Source of the DNA: Candidatus Mycobacterium methanotrophicum
GTDB taxonomy: Bacteria > Actinomycetota > Actinomycetes > Mycobacteriales > Mycobacteriaceae
DNA length: 64,000 nt
Direction: 5' to 3'
NCBI RefSeq assembly: GCF_023515995.1
Contig: NZ_CP097320.1
Span: 2,728,001-2,792,000 of the forward strand
Within the stretch, counting starts at the first letter, position 1, and each line of letters opens with the position of its first letter. The notes below the pieces were generated by a model. That model made no database searches and had not been told where the DNA came from. It saw only the letters and a program-made list of their open reading frames with translations. This document shows, one piece after another, positions 1 through 8,109 of this stretch. Both the position numbers and the translations under genes were made by a program.

Positions 1-1868
1 GTGTAGATCAAGTAGGCCGTGTTGCTCGGCCGCAGCCCGCGAACCAGCTCACCGACACCCGGGTCGCTGTTCGAATACTGCTGTAAGCAGGTGACCGGTT
101 CGCGCAGAACAAGTTTGGCCATGGCGTCGTCGAGGATGAACGAGAGCCGGTCCGCGGGATAGGTTGGGTCGATCGGCAGGTAGACCGCTCCAGCTTTGAG
201 AATGCCCAGCGCCGCAACGACAAGTTCAGGCGACTTGTCGAGCAGCACCGCTACCCGATCCTCGGCGCCGATACCCCGCTCAATCAACCAATGCGCCAAC
301 CGGTTAGCTTCTTCATTGATTTCACGGTAGCTGTACTGACGGCCCTCGTAAACCACGGCGACCGCGTCGGGACAAGCTGCCGCACGCTCGCTGACCAGTG
401 CGCCCAGCGTGGTGGCCGGCATTGAGAACTGCTCGCCGGTCGCGACTCGCGACAGCCACTCGGCGTTTAGCGTACTCGTCAGCGCCAACGCCGACAGTTC
501 GGTGTCAGGGTCGGCCAGCGCGCCCGCCAGCAGGACGGCGTAATGGTCGAGCAACTGCCGCACCAGCGTCGCATCCAGAACCTCGACGAGAAACTCGGCC
601 TCTACCAGTGCGCCGGCTTCAGGCTTAGAGCACAGCTCGATCATGAATCCCAATGGAAATGGGGTGAATTGGCTCCGCAACTCCGCGCGTTCGCACCGTA
701 CCCCGGGGGGGCAGAACGCGGCACCGTCGGCCTCACGCAGCCCAAAGCTGACCTGGGTCGTTCGCTCGTTGCCGCGGCGGCGATCCGGGTTGGACTCGGC
801 CACCAGCCGGTCCAAGTTGACGCGCTGATGGGCGAACGCCCCCGACACAATGTCGCGGGTTTGGGCCAGTACGTCACGGAACGTCTGCGAGCGCTGCGGT
901 TGAGTGCGCAACAGTACGGTGTTGCCGTAGTAGCCGATCGCGTCTTTGGTATCGGCACCGCGGTTGATCACCGGCGCGGCGATCAAAAAGTCGGTGGAAT
1001 GGGTGTAGCGGTGGATCAGGACGGAAAAAGCAGCCAGCAGCACCATATACGGGGTAGCGCCGCTCTCACGGGCCAGCGCCGACGCCCGGTCGAGTGTGCT
1101 CGCGGAAAGCTGCAACGATTCGCGCTTTGATCGCCAGGTGCTCGGCACCACAGAACCGTTGCCTCCCGGAAGCTCAAGCGGCTCAGGAAGGTCAGCCATC
1201 AGCGGCCGCCAATAGGCCAGGTCTTCGTCGGGGGTATCGATGGCCCCACCAGTCACCGACGGCGACGCCTCGCTATCGAAACCGTCCGGGTCGATGTAAG
1301 CGCGGGTCAGGTCGGTGAAAAACGGCACCCACGATCCATCGTCCCACGCGATGTGATGCGCAATGAGCAGCAGCATGACCGTGTCGGAGTCCAAACGCAC
1401 CACCGTGATCCGCAGCGGCGAGTCTGCGGTCAGGTCTAATGGCCGGCCAAATTCGCGACGCGCCAGCACCTCCAACCTCAGCTGCCCAGCCTGCCCGGCC
1501 AACCCTGACACATCGTGCTCGGCCCAGCCGGGTCGTAACTCGTCGTGGACGACTGCATGCGGGTCACCGTCGGCGTCGGTGTGATAAGTAGTGCGCAAAA
1601 CCGTGTGCCGGATCGCCACCGCGTCGATCGCCCGATGCAACCGCGCGATGTCGACGACACCGGTGAGCCGATAAGACGCACAAACATTGAGCAGCGGGCT
1701 GGTGAAATCGATCGACTGCACAAACCATATACGGCGCTGACCGTCAGAAAGTTGCGCGCTTCCATTTTGCGATCGCACCGCCGAACGGGACAGTTCGCGC
1801 TCACGAAGTTTGCAGCAGAACAGCTCTAGGCGTTGCTCGTCGACGTGTGCGTCGGTGATGTCAGTCAC
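1..1868 (-). CDS. Non-ribosomal peptide synthetase, N-terminal part (C domain and start of A domain), cut by window edge
   Basis: Open frame from a GTG at 1868, preceded by a GAGGAG ribosome site, running unbroken to the window edge. After ~40 residues comes a condensation domain whose C3 motif is HHIAWDDGS (His171-His172), so it should catalyse amide bond formation between carrier-bound substrates. An adenylation domain starts near residue 490 and is cut within its A3 core (NTAYLIYT) at base 1. Being a synthetase that begins with a C domain, it probably extends a chain made by an upstream partner. The product could be a siderophore, a lipopeptide or an Nrp-type isonitrile lipopeptide; the window does not decide. 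Neighbouring ESX-3-type and acyltransferase remnants make a siderophore or lipid context plausible (inference). Confidence 0.85.
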   Translation of the reverse strand, partial: MTDITDAHVDEQRLELFCCKLRERELSRSAVRSQNGSAQLSDGQRRIWFVQSIDFTSPLLNVCASYRLTGVVDIARLHRAIDAVAIRHTVLRTTYHTDADGDPHAVVHDELRPGWAEHDVSGLAGQAGQLRLEVLARREFGRPLDLTADSPLRITVVRLDSDTVMLLLIAHHIAWDDGSWVPFFTDLTRAYIDPDGFDSEASPSVTGGAIDTPDEDLAYWRPLMADLPEPLELPGGNGSVVPSTWRSKRESLQLSASTLDRASALARESGATPYMVLLAAFSVLIHRYTHSTDFLIAAPVINRGADTKDAIGYYGNTVLLRTQPQRSQTFRDVLAQTRDIVSGAFAHQRVNLDRLVAESNPDRRRGNERTTQVSFGLREADGAAFCPPGVRCERAELRSQFTPFPLGFMIELCSKPEAGALVEAEFLVEVLDATLVRQLLDHYAVLLAGALADPDTELSALALTSTLNAEWLSRVATGEQFSMPATTLGALVSERAAACPDAVAVVYEGRQYSYREINEEANRLAHWLIERGIGAEDRVAVLLDKSPELVVAALGILKAGAVYLPIDPTYPADRLSFILDDAMAKLVLREPVTCLQQYSNSDPGVGELVRGLRPSNTAYLIY

Positions 1869-2068
1869 GCGAGGACTCCTCGTTTCCAAGTCTCATGCTT
1901 CATGCTGTGCCCGAATAGCTGCAAAGGTGCCACGCCCTGTTACCGCCCCGCTTCGAAAATGGCGCCGCCACCAACTGCGGAATATGAGCATCAAGCATAC
2001 TCAGGAACGAAACCCTTTCTCGAATTGACTATCGTTACCGCAGCCCTGATCCGGCTCTTCTGCCATAG

Positions 2069-3427
2069 TCGTGGGTTCGTGACCAGGGGTTTTGGGGCGC
2101 AACGCCGTGTCCTGCTTACGTTTTGGACTGCAATCGGGTTCAAGACGGAAGGGGTGTACGGCGTTGCGCAAATCCAGGGTATTCGCGACGGTCCTCGGTG
2201 GCCAGGACATGGTCATCGACGACGTGATGATCGAGACCGAGACTTCGCGCGGCAAACGGCCGGTGACCAGCGAAGCGCTGGTGTTTGCGGTGCGGCCCAA
2301 GGCAAACCAGGCCAGCCGGTGCTCGCGGTGCCAGAAACGCTGTCCGGGCTATGACGGCGGGGACGCGATCAGGCGCTGGCGCAGCCTGGATCTGGGGACG
2401 ACGAAGGCCTATCTGCAGGCCGCCGCACCGCGGGTAGCCTGCCCCGAGCATGGAGTGGTGGTGGCGCATGTGCCCTGGGCGCGGCCCGGCGCCCGCCACA
2501 CCTGGGCGTTTGAGGACACAGCCGCGTGGCTGAGCGCGCATGCCGCCATCAGTGTGGTCGCGGTGTTTTTGCGGGTGGCCTGGCGCACCATCGCCGCGAT
2601 CGTGGGCCGGGTGGTCGCCGATGGCCGCGACACCAACGACCTGCTCGTCGGACTGACCCGCATCGGCATCGACGAGATCGCCTACCGCAAAGGCCACCGC
2701 TACTTGACGTGCGTGATCGACCACACGACAGGCAGGTTGGTGTGGGCCGCCGAAGGCCGCAACAAAGACACCCTGGGCCGGTTCTTCGACCAGCTCGGCG
2801 CCGAACGTGCCGCGGCGTTGACTCACGTCAGCTGTGATGGGGCGGAATGGATTCACGCCGTGCTGCGGGACCGGGCCCCGGCCGCGGTGATCTGCCTGGA
2901 TCCGTTTCATGTCGTGGCCTGGGCGCTCAAGGCCCTCGACAAGGTGCGGGTGCGTACCATGGCCCGCGCCGGCGTCCGCGACCGGCATGCGATGTGGGCG
3001 GTGCGCAAGAACCCGGCCGACTTGACCGGTGAGCAACGCACCAGCCTGGCCGCAATCACGGCTACCAACGCCACGCTGTATCGGGCGTATTTGCTCAAAG
3101 AGCAACTCCGCGAAGTCTTCCGGGTCAAAGGGCGCGACGGCCGTCGTCTGCTGGCCGGTTGGCTGTCCTGGGCGTCGCACTCGCGCATCCCGGAGTTCGT
3201 CGCCGTAGCCCGCACCGTCCGCCGTCACAAGGAGCTCATCGGCAACACCCTCGACCACCAACTGTCGAATGCCCGCTCGGAAGCCACCAATACCCACCTG
3301 CGGGCCTTGACCAAGCGTGCGTACGGGTTTCACAGCCCTGAGGCGCTGATCGGCATGGCCATGCTCACCCGCGGCGGCCTGTGCCCCGCACTACCCGGCC
3401 GAGCAGCATGAAACCCGACCCACGGAA
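2069..3427 (+). mobile_element. ISL3-family insertion sequence (IS1557-like)
   Basis: An element holding one transposase gene. The ends carry an imperfect inverted repeat built around GTGGGTTCG on the left (about 2071) and its partner around CGACCCACGG on the right (about 3417-3425). It sits in the 200-base upstream region of the NRPS gene and may have separated it from its promoter or earlier cluster genes. Exact ends and target duplication were not resolved, so the boundaries are approximate. Confidence 0.7.
2164..3411 (+). CDS. ISL3-family transposase
   Basis: DDE transposase of about 415 residues from a TTG at 2164; the open frame reaches back to 2092 but the family N-terminus matches the downstream start. 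The N-terminal zinc-binding part shows CSRCQKRCPGY. The catalytic core contains GIDEIAYRKGHRYLT, then CLDPFHVVAWA and a late SNARSEATNTHLR block, all typical of ISL3 and IS1557/IS1096-like mycobacterial elements. No internal stop is visible, so it may be active. Confidence 0.88.
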   Translation: MRKSRVFATVLGGQDMVIDDVMIETETSRGKRPVTSEALVFAVRPKANQASRCSRCQKRCPGYDGGDAIRRWRSLDLGTTKAYLQAAAPRVACPEHGVVVAHVPWARPGARHTWAFEDTAAWLSAHAAISVVAVFLRVAWRTIAAIVGRVVADGRDTNDLLVGLTRIGIDEIAYRKGHRYLTCVIDHTTGRLVWAAEGRNKDTLGRFFDQLGAERAAALTHVSCDGAEWIHAVLRDRAPAAVICLDPFHVVAWALKALDKVRVRTMARAGVRDRHAMWAVRKNPADLTGEQRTSLAAITATNATLYRAYLLKEQLREVFRVKGRDGRRLLAGWLSWASHSRIPEFVAVARTVRRHKELIGNTLDHQLSNARSEATNTHLRALTKRAYGFHSPEALIGMAMLTRGGLCPALPGRAA

Positions 3428-3430
3428 ACG

Positions 3431-4163
3431 TCAGGAGATCCCCTGATCCCCCTCCCCTTCGCCGCCGGCCGTCTCCGACCAGGTCCCCGGCACCATCGGC
3501 ATAGTTGGTCCGCCATTAAATCCGTTGCTGGTCAGCGTCGCGAGTCCCACAACGGGCGCGGCGGTGTCCTTGTGCGCCGTTCCGGCGAATCCCACCGGGC
3601 CAGTGCCTCGATCCGACGCCAGCACTGGGGGCCGCTCCGACTGCACGCCTCGGGCGAAACCACCGTCGATATCCGCGAACTCGTCGGTGCGGTCCCGCAT
3701 CTCGGCCCGACGACGCCGCCGTACCCCCACCTTGTCGCGGCTCACCGCACCGACCGCGGCCGCGGCGGGGACAGCCTGTCGGGGCGCAATGTCGACGTCG
3801 CCGTCGATCAGTGTCGGCCCGGGTCCGCCGTCGGGACCGATACCGCCCACCAGATAGGCAAAGCCGGCGGCGGGTGCGGCCGCCGGTGCCCCGGCGGCCG
3901 CAGCGCCTGGCGCCCGGTGTCGACCCGCCGGTCGTCGCCGGGGCAGCGCCGGCGGAAGCCAGCGTGACGGCGGGCAACTCGCCAGCCTGTCCGACGGGCA
4001 GTCCAGGCTGCCCGGCCAACGCGGGTACGGTCGCCGGCCCAGCCAACGACGCCGCCGTATTGGGAACCAGACCGAGAACGAGCCCGAGCCAGGCCGGGGA
4101 ACTGAGCAGCAGTGGCCAGGTGGTGGATCCGAAAGGGATGCAGAACGCCTCGTAACCGACGAA
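3431..4163 (-). pseudogene. PPE protein C-terminal remnant (PPE4/ESX-3 type), frameshifted
   Basis: Minus-strand remnant of the C-terminal part of a PPE protein. It shows the hydrophobic segment before the tail, an Ala/Pro-rich linker, an [15 protein letters not shown] block, then GFAGTAHKD and PMVPGTW near the end. These match the order in PPE4, the PPE of the ESX-3 locus. The frame changes near 3915 (one-base shift in the Ala-Pro linker), so the two halves lie in different frames. The 5' side is joined directly to an EccC fragment at about 4163 with no PPE middle part. Not functional as it stands. Confidence 0.75.
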
Positions 4164-4817
4164 GTTCGCGGTGTACTCGTTGTCGGCGAACAGCGGCTCG
4201 TCGACGAGATCCAACCGACGATCAAGCACCGTGAACGCAACCCGGTCGGGAGTCGAATTGTCGCGGATGGTTGCGATGATGTGACGCAACAACGTCGTCT
4301 TACCGGACTTGGTGTCGCCCAGCACCATCAGCAGCGGATTCTCGGCGAAGTCGAGTTCGACCGCGGCCAAGTCTTCTTCACGCTGGCCGATGACGATACC
4401 GTCCGCGCCCCGATAGGCCGCACCCACCGCGGCGGGCGCCAGGTTGGTCGGCAACAACCGCACCGGTGGCGCGGTGACGCCAGGATGGCGGGCGTTGATC
4501 GCGGGGATCTGGTCCAGTTCGGGTTGAGCGAACAGGAAATGCTCTGCCGCCATGGTCAGCCCGCGACCTGGCTGGTCCGCGGGCACCGACTCGGCCGGAC
4601 GGTGCAGCGCACCGACCACCCGCACGTTGCTGTCGCGCGCATCATGCAGCTTCAGCTCCAACCGCAGCCCCAGGCCGTCTAGCATCGCCAGCGGCACCTC
4701 CAGTCAGCTGGGGGTGGTGACGACCACGTGGATTCCATAGGCCAAACCGACGTTTACAAGCTCGGTCACCTTGGCCAGCAACGGATTTCGGGTGCTGAAC
4801 TGATCGGTGTTGTCCCG
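4164..4817 (-). pseudogene. EccC (FtsK/SpoIIIE-type ESX ATPase) fragment, ESX-3-like, with in-frame stop
   Basis: About 215 codons matching the third ATPase domain region of an ESX-3 EccC. It starts at RDNTDQF and runs through [46 protein letters not shown] and a Walker [12 protein letters not shown] to [17 protein letters not shown] at 4704-4706 stands where the family has Trp (PS-stop-LEV), so the frame is broken. Upstream it is fused to a PPE N-terminus and downstream to a PPE C-terminus. In an intact ESX-3 locus eccC3 precedes PE5 and PPE4, so this order (PE, PPE start, EccC piece, PPE end) is a rearrangement. Confidence 0.8.
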
Positions 4818-4971
4818 GCAAAGCGCTGAGTTCGTCGGCCGCGGCGGTGTATTCGGCACTCAACGAATTCCACGCCGCCGCTGACGCGAGTAGCGGGCCG
4901 GGTCCTGGGCCGCTGCTCAATAACGTCGAATGCACCTCGGGTGGAAACGCCATCCAGATCGGTCCGCTCAT
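4817..4971 (-). pseudogene. PPE protein N-terminal fragment
   Basis: ATG at 4971 opens a PPE N-terminus: [17 protein letters not shown], then a GPGPGPLL stretch and [20 protein letters not shown], the hallmark first helix pair of the PPE family. After ~50 residues the sequence switches at about 4817 into the EccC fragment in another frame. The start lies 16 bases after the stop of the PE fragment, the normal PE-PPE operon spacing, so the 5' side of this junction is original and the 3' side is the breakpoint. Confidence 0.8.
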
Positions 4972-4986
4972 CGCGGTCAATCAAAT

Positions 4987-5140
4987 TCAGTACGTCGCTG
5001 CTGCGGCGGCGCCGCCGACCGCATAGCTGGCGCCGGATTCGCCAACCGCAATCCCGGAGCGGCCCAACTCCTCGACGCCCTGAGCCGCGACAGCGGCCTG
5101 CTCGCCGCGGGCAGCGCTGAAACCAGTTGCCGTCCCCTAG
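4987..5140 (-). pseudogene. PE protein C-terminal fragment (PE5-like)
   Basis: Minus-strand frame ending at a TGA at 4987 and encoding [20 protein letters not shown], then [20 protein letters not shown] and an AAATY end. This resembles the C-terminal half of PE5, the PE partner encoded upstream of PPE4 in ESX-3. The N-terminal half of PE is missing; bases 5141-5345 upstream show no recognisable coding. It heads a decayed PE-PPE pair. Confidence 0.7.
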
Positions 5141-5347
5141 CCATCCCACATCGACAACAAATTGTCGAAAGTTGACCCTCAAGCGGCTAGACGAGTTCTT
5201 CGCCAAGCGGCTCGGCAGCAACTTCCGTCGCTGACCGAGGACGACCCAGCCACGACGGTGCTGCCGATTCACCCGAGGATGCAGACGGCGCGCTATTCCA
5301 CAACGTTGGTTGTTCCGCCGTGCCCAGTTGGCAGAAGGTGTGCGCTA

Positions 5348-6760
5348 TCAGGCGATCACGCCGGTCAGGTCAAATTCGGCCAGCGTGCTCGCCGCCAGCT
5401 CGCGCAAATGAGGCTTCGAGTTCGTGCCGCCGGGCTGGTAGGCGACGACGGTGATGCCGATCTTGCCGCCGATGCGCCCAGACACCAGAGTCATGTGCCC
5501 GCCTGTTTGCTCAAGCCTCTGTCGCGTGACGTTTTGCTCAATCCCTCGCGCGGTGAGGTATTCGGCCTCGGTGCCATCGAGGCAGCATACCAACGAGTTG
5601 ACGTCACCGAGGTTGGAACAACCCACCGGGAGATTGGCGTAGTCGAACGCCGTATCGGCCAGCCGTTTCATCGCCCGCTTCGGCGTAAACGGGGCGAGCG
5701 GGGCCAGCGGATGCAGCTGCATTGACTCTTCTGGCGCCTCCCGCAGAATTGTCAGTGTCTGCTTGATCGCGGCACGGGTGTCGCGCAAATCTGTCGTTAC
5801 GCGCGTTGGGTCGATGCTGACGCTCACCCACGACAATGCGTTGGCGCGCGTATCATCTTCGGTGCGGTCGCTCATTGGAAGTTGCACCGTGACGGCGCCG
5901 TCACCGGCATGTCGGCGCCCCATGCGCGCCCCAAGCCTCGCGGCGAAACCAACAAGCAGTGAGTTGCCGTTTCCACCAATGTCTTTGGCGCGCGCATCCC
6001 AATCACTCAGGTCGATGTAGGTCGTGATAGCCGGCACGACGACACTTTCATCGCCGTCGCCTACAAAGGTGTCGATGGGTCGCGGAGTTCGAGGTCGGGC
6101 AATATCCTTCCCGCGACGACGGGCCTGTTTTGCCGCCGCGACCAGCGCCCGGGCAACCTCGGGTATGTCCTGCGAGGTTTCACGGGCATCCTGAACCACT
6201 GCGCGCAGTCGAGTGCGCGAACGCGGCGGAGGGTAGCCCAGATCGCGGGTGTTGCCCCGGACCGCATCAGCTACCGTGAGCCCGAGCCCGAGGCCGTCGA
6301 TCAGGTAGTGCGAAACCACCAGGCTGACCGCGGTCGAGCCGTCCGTCAGTGGCAGGACGCCGAGATGCCAGCCGGGTCCCCATTCCGGATCGGTGGGCAA
6401 TTGTGAGCGTTCATCTGCCCAGTCGTCAAGTTCAGCGCGCGAACGAGCGCACTCAGCGATATCGAGTTCCGACGGCCTCCGGTCTAAGACCCACCGATGC
6501 CGGCCGAATGGCAGCGGCGAACGCTCGATGCGTCGTCCCAATAACCCATAGCCGAGATTCTGGTGAAAACGCCTCAGGCCACCGAAGTCGACAGCGTGCT
6601 CATAAACCCATACGGCCTGGATCACTCCCGCCTGGCCAGTGGCACGCAGCGCGGAAAACAAGGCTTGGTCCATGAACGACAGCCGATTATCCGGCAAGCT
6701 ATCACCGTTAGTTGCGCGGCGTTCCAAGGGTGCGCGTGCAGGACGTATTCGGACTGGCAC
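5348..6760 (-). CDS. Condensation-domain/WS-DGAT-like acyltransferase
   Basis: 470-residue protein. The GTG at 6760 is supported by GGAGG seven bases upstream; an internal ATG at 6673 is an alternative. It carries the condensation-superfamily active-site pattern as SHYLIDGLGLG (equivalent of HHxxxDG) at about residue 165, with a DFGG-type second lobe later. The superfamily includes wax ester/diacylglycerol acyltransferases, Pap acyltransferases and NRPS C domains, so it probably transfers an acyl group to an alcohol or amine; the substrate cannot be read. No membrane segments or signal peptide. It lies 5' of the ESX remnants on the same strand, apparently intact. Confidence 0.65.
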   Translation of the reverse strand: MPVRIRPARAPLERRATNGDSLPDNRLSFMDQALFSALRATGQAGVIQAVWVYEHAVDFGGLRRFHQNLGYGLLGRRIERSPLPFGRHRWVLDRRPSELDIAECARSRAELDDWADERSQLPTDPEWGPGWHLGVLPLTDGSTAVSLVVSHYLIDGLGLGLTVADAVRGNTRDLGYPPPRSRTRLRAVVQDARETSQDIPEVARALVAAAKQARRRGKDIARPRTPRPIDTFVGDGDESVVVPAITTYIDLSDWDARAKDIGGNGNSLLVGFAARLGARMGRRHAGDGAVTVQLPMSDRTEDDTRANALSWVSVSIDPTRVTTDLRDTRAAIKQTLTILREAPEESMQLHPLAPLAPFTPKRAMKRLADTAFDYANLPVGCSNLGDVNSLVCCLDGTEAEYLTARGIEQNVTRQRLEQTGGHMTLVSGRIGGKIGITVVAYQPGGTNSKPHLRELAASTLAEFDLTGVIA

Positions 6761-7037
6761 CGGTCAGCCTCCGATGATCAATTGCGGGTCGGTTTGCTGG
6801 GTACGGATGGTCGAGTCTTGTCAGCTCTTACGGCCCGCCCCTGGGTTTTGAGGGCCCTTATCCCCTCGACGGTCAGAGGTCAGAGCCCGGACATCGACTC
6901 GGGTGCCAGTTTAGGCGCCTTGCCGGCGCGTGGCTATTTTCCGCGTTCCTACGAAAATTGAGGTGACCACAGCTGGTGACCACAGGCATCGGTAACCGGC
7001 CACGTGGTCAGTGACGGCTGGTCGGTTTTGTGTTTGT

Positions 7038-8072
7038 CTATGCCGCGTCGGGTTCCTCGAGGATGACGCGGTAGCCGAGTGCTTCGAGTTGTCGGACGGG
7101 GTTGGCTTTGATGTGTTCGGGCCGGCGTCGGGTGTAGTAGTCGGGTCCGGGGTCACGGTAGAACTCGCCGCCGGCCAGCATGTGCCACGCCGCGGTGACC
7201 ATGGCGTGCTCGACGGCGACGATCGTTTTCATCGGTGCACGCCGTGCGGTGATACGGCGGAATTTCGCGCCGAAGAACGTGGTGTTGGCCGGTCGGGCCG
7301 CAGCCGATGCGGCGATGCCGACGGCTGCCTTGAGGCGCCTGTTGGCGGGGCGGGTCTTGGTTGATTTGACCCTGCCGGCGGATTCGTTGGCTCCGGGTGA
7401 CATCCCGGCCCAGGAGGCGAGTTCGGCGGAGGTGGGGAACACGCTCATGTCCGCGCCGGTCTCGGCGGTGAACACCTCAGCGATCTTCGTCGACCAGCCC
7501 GGGATGCTGCACAGCAGCTCCCGGGCTCCCGTGAAAGGTGTCATTGCCTCCTCGATACGGGCCTCCGCCCTCGCCAATGCCAGGGTGTGCTGATCGATCA
7601 GATCCAGGTGCATCCGGATCAGGAACCCGTGATGCTCGGTGAACCGGCCGCCCAGCGCCTCGGTCAGCTCGGGGATCTTGCGGCGTAGTTTCCGTTTGGC
7701 GAGGTCGGCCATCGCCTCGGGGTCGCGGCAACCGCCGATCAACGCCTCTAGCATCGCCCGCCCCGATACTGCGGTGATGTCGCTGGGCGCCGACGACAGT
7801 TTGATCCCGGCGCTTTCCAGGACTTTCTCGATCTTCTGCACTAACCGGCCCCGTTCACGGGCCAGGGCGGTGCGGGCACGGGTCAGATCCCGCAACTCAC
7901 GGATCGGCGGCGGCGGGACGAACGACCCGCGAACCAGCCCGTGTGCGGCGGGGTCTGCCAGCCACGCCGCGTCGCTGACGTCGGTCTTGCGTCCCGGCCG
8001 GTTACGGGCCTCATGGGGATTGACCAGCATCACCGGCAACGCGTCCTCGAGCGCGTAATAGAACGGCTTCCA
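7038..8072 (-). CDS. IS110-family transposase, 3' exon (RuvC-like tail and Transposase_20 domain)
   Basis: Starting at TGG (8072) directly after the intron, the frame encodes WKPFYYALEDALPVMLVN, then GRKTDVSDAAWLADPAAHG with the conserved DVSDA acidic motif. Next come a coiled helical region and the C-terminal Transposase_20 domain (SIPGWSTKIAEVFTAETG, ASWAGMSPG with the conserved Ser). It is 344 codons; with the 69 codons of the 5' exon it makes a 413-residue IS110 transposase. A spurious upstream extension of this open frame runs into intron domain V and VI sequence and should not be used as a start. Confidence 0.88.
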   Translation of the reverse strand, partial: WKPFYYALEDALPVMLVNPHEARNRPGRKTDVSDAAWLADPAAHGLVRGSFVPPPPIRELRDLTRARTALARERGRLVQKIEKVLESAGIKLSSAPSDITAVSGRAMLEALIGGCRDPEAMADLAKRKLRRKIPELTEALGGRFTEHHGFLIRMHLDLIDQHTLALARAEARIEEAMTPFTGARELLCSIPGWSTKIAEVFTAETGADMSVFPTSAELASWAGMSPGANESAGRVKSTKTRPANRRLKAAVGIAASAAARPANTTFFGAKFRRITARRAPMKTIVAVEHAMVTAAWHMLAGGEFYRDPGPDYYTRRRPEHIKANPVRQLEALGYRVILEEPDAA

Positions 8073-8109
8073 GTCGGGTAGCTCCGGCGCGTCGCCGCGC
8101 CGGAGCCCC

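Noticed and set aside
2140..3333. Long antisense frame (397 codons) on the minus strand over the ISL3 transposase
   Set aside because: High-GC shadow of the transposase with no domain-like sequence; the plus-strand frame is clearly the gene.
5162..5725. 187-codon plus-strand frame between the PE fragment and the acyltransferase
   Set aside because: Its second half is antisense to the acyltransferase and the first half has no recognisable sequence.
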